Origin: Bombiscardovia nodaiensis
GTDB lineage: Bacteria; Actinomycetota; Actinomycetes; Actinomycetales; Bifidobacteriaceae
Assembly: GCA_033127725.1 (NCBI GenBank)
Contig: AP026798.1
Location: 1,860,001 to 1,924,000 of the forward strand
Length of the DNA: 64,000 nt
Direction of reading: 5' to 3'
In this document: positions 26,720 through 34,232 of the stretch, piece after piece
How the letters are laid out: every line of letters starts with the position of its first letter
How positions within the stretch are numbered: position 1 is the first letter of the stretch
Notes under the pieces: generated by a model
Database searches by the model: none
What the model was told of the DNA's origin: nothing
The model's input: the letters and a program-made list of their open reading frames with translations, nothing else
Translations under genes and position numbers: made by a program

Positions 26720-28408
26720 TCACGCCTCCGACGCAATAGCCCCTGAAACTTCTTCGCTGACCAGCAGATTCCCGTGCTTGCTCGGGTAGACCAAGGCTAG
26801 AAACACAAAGACCACCGACAGACAGGCCATAGCTAGAAACACCTTACCTGAGCCGGTCGCATAGGAGGCGCGCACCACCTCCATAACGGCCTTGCGCACC
26901 CCCGCAGGCAGCGAAGCTAGTTGGGAGGAAGCACCGCCAGAAGCGCCTGAGCCCACGGAATTTGCTATGGAGCGGGCCTGGTCTACACTCACGCCATACT
27001 TGCTTAAGCCCCAGTGGATGTCTTGAGCAAAATAATGGGTACACAAGGGTCCCAGCACAGCCATTCCGAGCGCGCCGCCGAAGTTTTTGAAAGTCTGATT
27101 GATGGCGGTCACCTCCCCGTAGGAGGCACCGATGGCACGGTTGACTGTGTCGGTTGACGAGGGAGAGAACATGAAGCCAATGCCTGCGCCCGCTACCACC
27201 ATGGCCAGGGAGAGCCAGAGCGTGTTAGTTGGCAGCCCTTTGTCCAGAGAGCCAGCGGTGACGGACATCCACGCAAAGCCGGCGGTGGCAACGATACCGG
27301 CAAGCAGGAGAACCGGTTTCATGCCGCTCTTGCTGAACAGGCGAGCGCCGAAGAGGGCAGAAACCAGGTAGCCAAAGAAGAAGTAGAGAATAAAAAGGCT
27401 GGTCATCAGAGTGCTACGGTTGAGGGCCAGCAGGCCGTACACGCTCAGGAAGTACATAATAGGCTGGAAAATCACCGCGGCAACCAACATAGCGAATTGA
27501 GAAATATTGAAAGGCTTGCTGGCAAACACACCGAGCTTGATAACCGGGTGACTTTGGCGCACATCCCAGGCGATGAAGAGGGTGAAGAGGAGGACAGACG
27601 CTCCTAAACCGCCAATAATGCGCCAGTCGGACCAGCCAAGCGACTGCCCCTGCTGGAGGGACACAATCAGAGCCACCATCGCTGTGCCAACCAGCAGGCC
27701 GCCCAACCAATCCACGCTCAGCCAATCGATACGACGCTGGTCCTCGCCTGGCTGACCATCTGCAGGAATCATCAGAGCAATCATGACGATGGCGGCGACG
27801 GCCAGGGGCAGGTTGATGAAGAAAATATCCCGCCAGGAGTGGGTGACCAGCCAGGATCCCAGAATCGGGCCCAAGCAAGTCATAGCGCCCGTAACAGCGA
27901 AAAAGAGCGCCATATTCTTAGCTCGGAAGGCGGGTGCCGAGTAGGAAAAAAGGATGCCGATGGCAGCTGGAAACATCATGGCGGAACCCACGCCCTGCAG
28001 GGCCCGAGCGGCGAGCATGAGCGTCAGTGCCGAAGATGTGGCCGGCACCAGAGCGCAAGCCAGAGAACCCAGGGCAAAGAGGAAAGTGCCTGTGAGCATA
28101 ATCTTCTTGTAACCCAGGGCATCGGAAAGGTGCCCGCATATGGGGAAAGCCGCAGCCGCCGCCAGCATGTACGCATTCACCACCCACTGGATGCCGCCCG
28201 CCGTGAACCCGAGCCCGGACTGCACCGCCTGGCTGGAGAGCGAGACGATGGTGGAATCAATATTGGTCATCGACACCGCAATAATGAGCCCAGCGAGAAT
28301 GAGTGAAAGTTTCTTGCTGCTCATACCCGCTCTCCCGCTCTCGGAATCGCCAGCTCCCCGCCGAATCTGAGCCTTCTTCAAACCTACAGCCATACTGCTA
28401 TCTCGCAT
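26720..28408 (-). CDS. MFS drug/proton antiporter, DHA2 (EmrB/QacA) family
   Basis: A 562-residue inner-membrane exporter with about 14 membrane segments. A cytosolic N-terminus of about 35 residues precedes the first segment. DHA2 features seen: ALGYKKIMLTGTFLFALGS (motif A region), LAARALQGVGSAMMFPA, and the motif C region TGAMTCLGPILGSWLV. A large loop before the last segment is rich in Ser, Gly and Ala. AAGGTGAGG precedes the ATG at 28408. It lies just upstream of the two-component genes on the same strand, with 150 bases between, so it may be part of a drug or envelope-stress response with them. Substrates are unknown. Confidence 0.9.
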   Translation of the reverse strand: MRDSSMAVGLKKAQIRRGAGDSESGRAGMSSKKLSLILAGLIIAVSMTNIDSTIVSLSSQAVQSGLGFTAGGIQWVVNAYMLAAAAAFPICGHLSDALGYKKIMLTGTFLFALGSLACALVPATSSALTLMLAARALQGVGSAMMFPAAIGILFSYSAPAFRAKNMALFFAVTGAMTCLGPILGSWLVTHSWRDIFFINLPLAVAAIVMIALMIPADGQPGEDQRRIDWLSVDWLGGLLVGTAMVALIVSLQQGQSLGWSDWRIIGGLGASVLLFTLFIAWDVRQSHPVIKLGVFASKPFNISQFAMLVAAVIFQPIMYFLSVYGLLALNRSTLMTSLFILYFFFGYLVSALFGARLFSKSGMKPVLLLAGIVATAGFAWMSVTAGSLDKGLPTNTLWLSLAMVVAGAGIGFMFSPSSTDTVNRAIGASYGEVTAINQTFKNFGGALGMAVLGPLCTHYFAQDIHWGLSKYGVSVDQARSIANSVGSGASGGASSQLASLPAGVRKAVMEVVRASYATGSGKVFLAMACLSVVFVFLALVYPSKHGNLLVSEEVSGAIASEA

Positions 28409-28750
28409 CGCCTCACCTTTCGACCGCAGCCGCGCAAGCATCGCAGCCGCCTACACCGTAGGTGCACCAACCCCGCCCGCCGAGCGCGCTAATTCCTGTG
28501 CTGCCTACCTTGAAACACTTCCGAGCCTAAAAGCGTCCGCCACAATCGCCTGTCATCCACCCCGCCCAACCCTGTCCCCCATTCGGACGACAAGCTGCCG
28601 GACTTCCTGCAACTTAAATTGGAAAGCAAAAATGTTACCTGGGGCACACTTTTGGGGCGCAGAGTTGCACGGCAGGCGAAATGGGCGCGTTTTTGCACGG
28701 CCGACTTGGTATATTGGGAGCGTTCCTACTTTTGAGAGGTTGAGTCGTTT
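28409..28750. other. divergent intergenic region between the DHA2 exporter and the polyprenyl synthase
   Basis: No gene is seen. Near the right end lie GGCACACTTTTGG (about 28648), two TTGCAC copies, GCGAAATGGGCG and an extended -10 element TGGTATATT (28707-28715) about 36 bases before the synthase start. Similar CACTTTTGG and TTGCAC elements precede the GtrA gene near 63.66 kb. Confidence 0.45.
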
Positions 28751-29692
28751 ATGATGCACGAGCAAAAGGCGCTGCTAGACGCTGATTTGCAGCAAGTGGT
28801 GAAGCGGCTGAACAGCGAAGAAACCTCCGTCGAGCCCTACCGTGAGGACTACCGCCGCCTGCTCAAGAACCACGGCAAAATGATTCGCGCCTCCCTCCTG
28901 CTCATCTTCGCCCGCGCCCACGAAGGCAGCCCCAGCCAGCCCCTGGCTTTCGAGAGCCCAGTAGTGACCGGCGCCGCAGCCATCGAAATGCTCCACCTGG
29001 CCACGCTGGTCCACGACGACGTGCTCGACGAGGCCAACACCCGCCGGGGCGAGCCCACGGTCCACACCATTCGCGGCAACAAAGCAGCCATCTACCTGGG
29101 CGACTTGATCCTCTCGCGCTACATGGAGATTATGGCCGAAATTGCCCCTTCCACCGACTTCATCCGCGAGCAGGCGGGCACGGTCTGCGAGATTGTGGGC
29201 GGCGAGCTCCTGCAAGAGTCCGCCCGAGGCAACACGTCCGTCACCCGCGCCTACTACGAGCGCGCTATCGGCGGCAAAACCGCAGCCCTCTTCCGCCTGG
29301 CCTGCACCACCGGCGTCAAACTGGGTGCCGACTCCCCCTCCCCCGAGCTCCTGCCCGCAGCGCACGACTTCGGCCAGCACCTGGGCATGGCCTTCCAAAT
29401 CATCGACGACATTGGCGACTTCGACGTGGCCCACGACTCCGGCAAGCCCAAGCTGGAAGACATCCGCGACCAGATTTATACCCTCCCCGTCATCCTGGGC
29501 CTAGAGTCCGACCCCTCCTTCCAGCCGATAGTAGAGCTCCACGACCCCCTCCGCGTCCTGGACTACCTGCAAGCCCACCCCCAGCTCATCGAAGCCGCCA
29601 AAGACGCAGCCCGTCAAGAGATCACCCAAGCCCAGCAGGCCCTAGAGGGCGCCCCCTCAACCCCAGCGTCGCCGCCCTCCTTAAGGCCCTAG
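28751..29692 (+). CDS. polyprenyl (isoprenyl) diphosphate synthase with apparent 3' frameshift
   Basis: Chain-elongating prenyltransferase that condenses isopentenyl diphosphate with an allylic diphosphate to make a long prenyl chain, for undecaprenyl- or quinone-type products. Both Asp-rich motifs are seen: DDVLD (89-93) and DDIGD (219-223), plus GKMIRASLLL and KTAALFRLA. As read, the 313-residue protein ends in an unusual Pro/Ser tail. One extra C in the C5 run at 29652-29656 would instead give a family-like ending NPSVAALLKALARKLAAQV stopping at 29718 (322 residues). Either a real frameshift or a sequencing error is possible; the active site is untouched. Its product could supply quinone side chains for the ndh-cyd respiratory chain (inference). 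Confidence 0.88.
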   Translation: MMHEQKALLDADLQQVVKRLNSEETSVEPYREDYRRLLKNHGKMIRASLLLIFARAHEGSPSQPLAFESPVVTGAAAIEMLHLATLVHDDVLDEANTRRGEPTVHTIRGNKAAIYLGDLILSRYMEIMAEIAPSTDFIREQAGTVCEIVGGELLQESARGNTSVTRAYYERAIGGKTAALFRLACTTGVKLGADSPSPELLPAAHDFGQHLGMAFQIIDDIGDFDVAHDSGKPKLEDIRDQIYTLPVILGLESDPSFQPIVELHDPLRVLDYLQAHPQLIEAAKDAARQEITQAQQALEGAPSTPASPPSLRP

Positions 29693-29718
29693 CCCGCAAG
29701 CTCGCCGCCCAGGTATGA

Positions 29719-30159
29719 GTTTGCCCGCTTACTGGCAGATTTGTTACTGATTTGCTTGCATAGCATTCGCCGCACTCACATACTCGCGATATTTACGAGC
29801 GTATCGTCAGTACGCTCGCAGCAGGCCACCACCCGACTCATCCGCTGAACTACAAGCCTGTCAGCGGCTCCGCCCATGTTCAACGAATAAGTGCAGCACC
29901 TTCTTTTGCATTAGTTTTCTATATCATCACCAACAAATCCAAGCGCTTCGTTTCCTTATTCATCCAGCCACGGGCCGAACTTACAGGTTCAGGCACGCTG
30001 CTATACTGGCAGTATATTGCGTCCAAGGCCCTGAGTTGGGGAACCAGAGTCTCCTGCGGGCGCACAAGGGGAATACAGGAGAATACAACGGAACTACAGG
30101 AAACGGCCCAAGTTGGACAACGTCGCCTACCGTTGTGCATCTTGAGGAGACTGACCACC
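29719..30159. other. intergenic region upstream of the RCC1 gene
   Basis: No gene is seen. A stem CGAGCGTA/TACGCTCG at 29796-29818 may end the synthase transcript. TATACTGGCAGTATA at 30002-30016 is a perfect 15-base palindrome that includes a TATACT -10-like element, about 150 bases before the RCC1 start; it could be promoter and operator at once. The leader after it is purine-rich, with several ATACAGGA-like strings. Confidence 0.45.
30002..30016 (+). promoter_or_regulatory. palindromic -10-like element before the RCC1 gene
   Basis: TATACTGGCAGTATA is symmetric around a central G and contains TATACT. TATACTGGCAGTA recurs at 56938-56950 before the ThiY-like gene. The symmetry suggests a repressor-binding promoter or coincidence of a strong -10 with a shared start-site context. 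Confidence 0.4.
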
Positions 30160-33100
30160 ATGCACCACACTCGTTCGCTCAACGCCACCATCCTCACAAT
30201 GGCTATGATCCTCACGATATCCTGGGGGGGGGGCTACCCAAGCTGCGCACGCTAACCCGCCCCTCAACCGCGGCACACCTACCAGTGAAACTGTAGACGG
30301 TTTCACCCTAAGCCCCACCAAAGGCCCCGCTAACATAAACGGCAACCACGCCACCATCACCCCACCACCCACTGTAGAACGCTTTACACAAATCAAAGCA
30401 GGCAACGCACACGTTCTCGCCCTCGGAGACGACGGCAACACTTACGCCTGGGGTTGGAACGATGCTGGGCAGCTCGGCGACGGCACCTACACCGACAGCG
30501 CCCTGCCTATACGCGTCAAAACGCCAGCTGGAGTACGCTTCACTAAAATCGACACAAGCCAGTCGCACAACCTCGCCATCGGCACCGACGGCCACATCTA
30601 CAGCTGGGGATACAACGGCTACGGCCAAGTCGGCGACGGCACTGTCGTCGCCTACCGGACTAAACCCGTACGTGTGCTCGACCCTGTAGGCGAACCCAAC
30701 CACACCTGGGTCGCTATCAGCGCAGGTTACGTTCAAAGCCTCGCCCTCGACAGTGACGGCCACATCTACAGCTGGGGAAATAACCAGTACGGTGAACTTG
30801 GCGACGGCACCAACACTGACAAACACTCACCTGTGCGCGTCGTCGACCCAGCACGCCAGCCCAACACCACCTGGGCCTCCATCGAAGCTGGTGACATGCA
30901 CAGTCTCGCCATCGACACCAACGGCCACGCCTGGGCCTGGGGCCGAAATGACTTAGGCCATCTCGGCGAAGCCTCCGGCACCAACCAGAACACACCCGTA
31001 CGCGTCTTCGACCCATTCGGCCACTACAACACCACCTGGATCTCTCTGAACGCAAACAACTCCCACAACCTCGCCATCGACAGCACACACCACCTCTACA
31101 GCTGGGGAAACAACGCCAACTACCAGCTTGGCGACGGCACCACCACCACCAGAAGCTGGCCAGTTAGCGTCCAGACCCCGGCGGGTAAACCCAACATCAC
31201 CTGGGCCGCCGCCAGCCCAGGGGGCGCATACAGCATCGCCCTCGACACCGACGGCCACGCCTACGGCTGGGGTTACAACGGTTTCGGCCAGCTCGGCAAC
31301 AACACCACCACTAACGGAACCACACCCGCTCGTGTCTTGGACCCAGCAGGTAAACCCAACATCACCTGGAAAACCATCAGCTCTGGGGGGCACCACGTCG
31401 TCGCCCTCGATAATGACGGCCACGCCTACGCATGGGGAAACAACGACTCTGGGCAGCTGGGCGACGGAACCACCACCGACCGGCACATTCCAGTACCAGT
31501 GATAATGCCCAGATACACTATCACCGATGTCAACGTCGGCGGCACTACCATTAGCGCCAGCGACAGGACCATCAACCCCACCACCGGCGTCTGGGATATC
31601 ACCATGCCCAACCATGTCCCCGCCACAGTCGATGTCGCCGTCACCTACCGGCTGGACGGCATAGACGGCAGCGGCAACTTCATCACTGGTAACCAGACCG
31701 GCATCGTCACCCTCCACTACACCTACTCCGCCACAAACGCCGTCAAGTTCAGTCTCGGCGACGCGGCCGGTAAGACCACTAGCCCGGTGCCAGCGGACCA
31801 GTGGGTCTATTCCGATGATGCGCAGCCAATCTACCAGCCTGACACTAATCCAACCTGGAGCGGTCATCGGTTCGTGGGCTGGTTCCAGGCCGACGGTAGC
31901 CACTGGGATTTCACCACTCCCGTCACGGCCAGCATGACATTGAAGGCGGGATGGGATGGCACACCCACGTTCACCATGGAACCGCACAACGGGCCAGTCT
32001 CGGGCGGCACGCCAGTGCGAGTCACGGTCAACCCATCGTCCTCAGGTCTTCGGTTCACGCAGGTGGCAGCCGGTTCCGACTTCACCCTGGCCTTGGGCAC
32101 CGACGGGCACGTATACGCCTGGGGCGCGAATAATACGGGCCAGTTAGGCCAAAACGACACTGCCGCCCGCACTGGGCCGGTCGAGGTCCGTCTGCCGGCA
32201 GACAAGGTATTCACCACGGTGGCAGCAGGCAGCCAACAGGGCTTCGCTGTAAGCGCTCAGGGCCAGGTGTACGCCTGGGGCGCAAACTCGGGCCAGCTGG
32301 GCGACGGCACCGCTACCGACCGCGCCACACCCGTCGTGTTCGTCTTGCCTACAGGCGTCAAAGCCGTAAGCGTGGCGGCAGGCAGCAACCACAGCCTGGT
32401 CCTGGCTGACAACGGCCACATCTACACCGCCGGACTCAACAGCGACGGCCAGCTCGGGCTGGGCGACACTACCACCCGGACGACCCCCGCCGACCTGGCC
32501 CCACCAGTAAACCACAGCTACAAGGCCGTGGCCGCCGGTGCCAGTCACAGCCTCGCCCTACTCGACGACGGCAGCATACGAGCCTGGGGCAACAACGCCA
32601 ACGGACAACTCGGCAACAACACCATTACAGGCTCCACTGCGCCGGTGGAGACCACCCTGCCCGCAGGCACCACCGCCGCACAAGTCACGGCAGGAGGAGA
32701 CACCAGCGGTCTCATCGACTCCACCGGGCGCGCTTGGACCTGGGGCAACAACGCCAATGGACAGCTTGGCCTGGGCGACACTGCCAACCGCACCGTACCC
32801 ACTGTGGTCAGCGGACTGCCCAGCACCGTCAGCCGTATCAGTATGGGCGGCACACACTCCCTGGCCGTCAGCAGCAACAACCTGTACGCCTGGGGCAACA
32901 ACACCTACGGCCAACTCGGTACCGGTGACACTACTGCCCGCACGGCACCGACCACGATCACCCTGCCTGGCAACGCCACACCCGCCTGGCCCCGAGCTGG
33001 CAGCACGCACAGCATCTCCAGCACCACCGACGGTGCCGCCCACACCTGGGGAGACAATCGCAGCCGTCAACTGGGTGACCCCGCAGCAGGCAGCCAACGC

Positions 33101-33493
33101 AGCAGGCCAAAAAAGATTGCCATAGCCGATCCAACAGTGACCAAACTGCAATTCGACACACCCAGCTACACCGTTGCAACCTCTTACGACAGCAGCACAG
33201 GCACGTGGACCGCCAGCACTCCCGCCCATCCCGAAGGACAAGTGCCCGTCACGCTCACCTGGACCATCGCAGGGCGCCCCCAGCCAAACGCCAGCATCGA
33301 CGGAGGATTCAACTACTACATCCATCTCACCCTGCCCAAGGCCGGAGTCATTCCCCTCCAGCAATGGAGCGGAGGAGGCCTCCTCGTGGCCAGCGCCCTA
33401 GCCGCCCTCACCTACGGCGGCCACGCAATCGCCAAGCGCAAAACCCACCCCGGCCGCCACAGCCAGCACTCCCCGAGCGCAGCCAGCAAGTAA
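30160..33493 (+). CDS. secreted RCC1 double-propeller protein, phase-variable, in OFF frame here
   Basis: The ATG at 30160 follows GAGGAGA and encodes a signal peptide (MHHTRSLNATILTMAMILTI), but the frame then runs into TAA at 30253-30255. The mature protein is open in another frame from about 30224 to 33493. The two join if the G10 run at 30224-30233 loses one G: the result is 1110 residues with an Ala-His-Ala signal cleavage site. Domains after joining: seven RCC1 blades (first propeller), a TIG-like and a Listeria-Bacteroides repeat-like region (about 31.5-32.0 kb), seven more RCC1 blades, a small beta domain, then LPKAG, a membrane segment and a basic tail, a possible non-canonical sorting signal. 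An internal GTG (30674) without a signal peptide would cut two blades. A ligand-binding surface role is inference. Confidence 0.82.
30224..30233 (+). repeat. homopolymeric G10 tract within the signal-peptide region
   Basis: Ten consecutive G, far above chance and longer than any other single-base run noticed in the window. It lies between the hydrophobic core and the predicted cleavage site. Length 9 (or 12) puts the RCC1 gene in frame; 10 and 11 do not. Confidence 0.92.
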
Positions 33494-33519
33494 GTAAGCA
33501 AGCACGGAAAGTAAAGTAC

Positions 33520-33558
33520 AGTAAGGGCGACCAACTCATTCGGTTGGTCGCCCTTACT
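33520..33558 (+). terminator. strong terminator between the RCC1 gene and higA
   Basis: AGTAAGGGCGACCAAC (33520-33535) and GTTGGTCGCCCTTACT (33543-33558) form a perfect 16-bp stem with a 7-base loop. Pyrimidine-rich sequence follows. It lies between two convergent genes and probably serves both. Confidence 0.8.
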
Positions 33559-33570
33559 GCTCCTTAACTC

Positions 33571-33903
33571 CTACACACCGGCGGAATGCTTCTGGGAGGG
33601 AAAAGTGACCTCGAACTGACCGCCAAGAGCGTGCATCGCGCCTAGAACGGTGCTGAAAGCTGGGTCGCCATGCGCGCTTAAGGACTTGTACACGCCCTGC
33701 CGCGTGCGCTGCGTGTCTTGGGCAATGTCGGAAACCTTCTTCCGCGCTCTCGCCGCCGTACCCAGAGCGCGCGCAAAGAAGGCAGCACCGTCCCTGGGGT
33801 TTGCCAGCTCGTTCGCTTCCTCTAAGGCAGCGCTGAGATAGTCGCTAATCTCTTCCTCGGTCTGCAGGTAGTCCTCAGGCCTAAATTCACTAACCGCTGT
33901 CAT
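33571..33903 (-). CDS. higA: HigA-type addiction-module antitoxin, solitary
   Basis: A 110-residue DNA-binding antitoxin. The helix-turn-helix lies at about 55-90 (VSDIAQDTQRTRQGVYKSLS) and the ending PAFSTVLGAMHALGGQFEV is typical of antidote proteins paired with RelE/HigB-like toxins. GAGGTGAAGGT precedes the ATG at 33903. Its start overlaps the stop of the truncated toxin frame as in intact higBA pairs, where the toxin comes first. Without a toxin it may persist as an autoregulated repressor or as protection against related toxins. A palindrome at 34011-34034 upstream could be its operator. Confidence 0.85.
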   Translation of the reverse strand: MTAVSEFRPEDYLQTEEEISDYLSAALEEANELANPRDGAAFFARALGTAARARKKVSDIAQDTQRTRQGVYKSLSAHGDPAFSTVLGAMHALGGQFEVTFPSQKHSAGV

Positions 33904-33980
33904 ACCTTCACCTCGTTTTTCAAGGCTTTCGCCCTAGCAATATCGCTCTGCTGGCTCCCGTTCACTTCGCTCTCTTTCAT
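33900..33980 (-). pseudogene. C-terminal remnant of a HigB/RelE-like toxin
   Basis: In the frame upstream of the antitoxin, the last 26 codons from an ATG at 33980 read NGSQQSDIARAKALKNEV near the end. This matches the conserved HigB ending, where a (K/G)-S-T-Q-x-x-D-I-x-x-A-K pattern is usual. The stop overlaps the antitoxin start. Upstream the frame closes at a TGA around 34026 and no further toxin sequence is seen in any frame, so most of the toxin gene has been deleted. Confidence 0.6.
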
Positions 33981-34010
33981 TACCCACCGAATGTGAGAAG
34001 GTTTTTGGTA

Positions 34011-34034
34011 AAGGTGTCAAAAAATGACACCTTT
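34011..34034. promoter_or_regulatory. 10-bp palindrome upstream of the toxin-antitoxin remnant
   Basis: AAAGGTGTCA-AAAA-TGACACCTTT is a perfect inverted repeat about 110 bases upstream of higA. Toxin-antitoxin operons are autoregulated at such palindromes. It could also be a stem-loop terminator of a lost upstream gene. Confidence 0.5.
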
Positions 34035-34232
34035 AACTCTTACCTTCTACCTTGGGCCGCATAGGGTGTTTGACAGGTGGAGTCAACTCCAATTCTGCGC
34101 TCTTGCAAGCGAGCAGAGCGGAATCTGCCGCATGGAGAACCGGAAGCTACTGCCTTTGACTTTGGACAATTGCCATTACGGAAACAGGTGGGCCTACTGC
34201 AGCATGAAAGGCGAAGGAGGGGGACTGCGGGC

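Noticed and set aside
29652..29656. Phase variation of the polyprenyl synthase by its C5 run
   Set aside because: Five bases is too short for frequent slippage and the gene is likely essential; an indel or sequencing error is simpler.
30717..33364. Long open frames opposite and out of frame with the RCC1 gene
   Set aside because: They mirror the GC-rich repeated units of the RCC1 gene, give Gly/Val- or Cys/Arg-rich nonsense, and lack ribosome sites.
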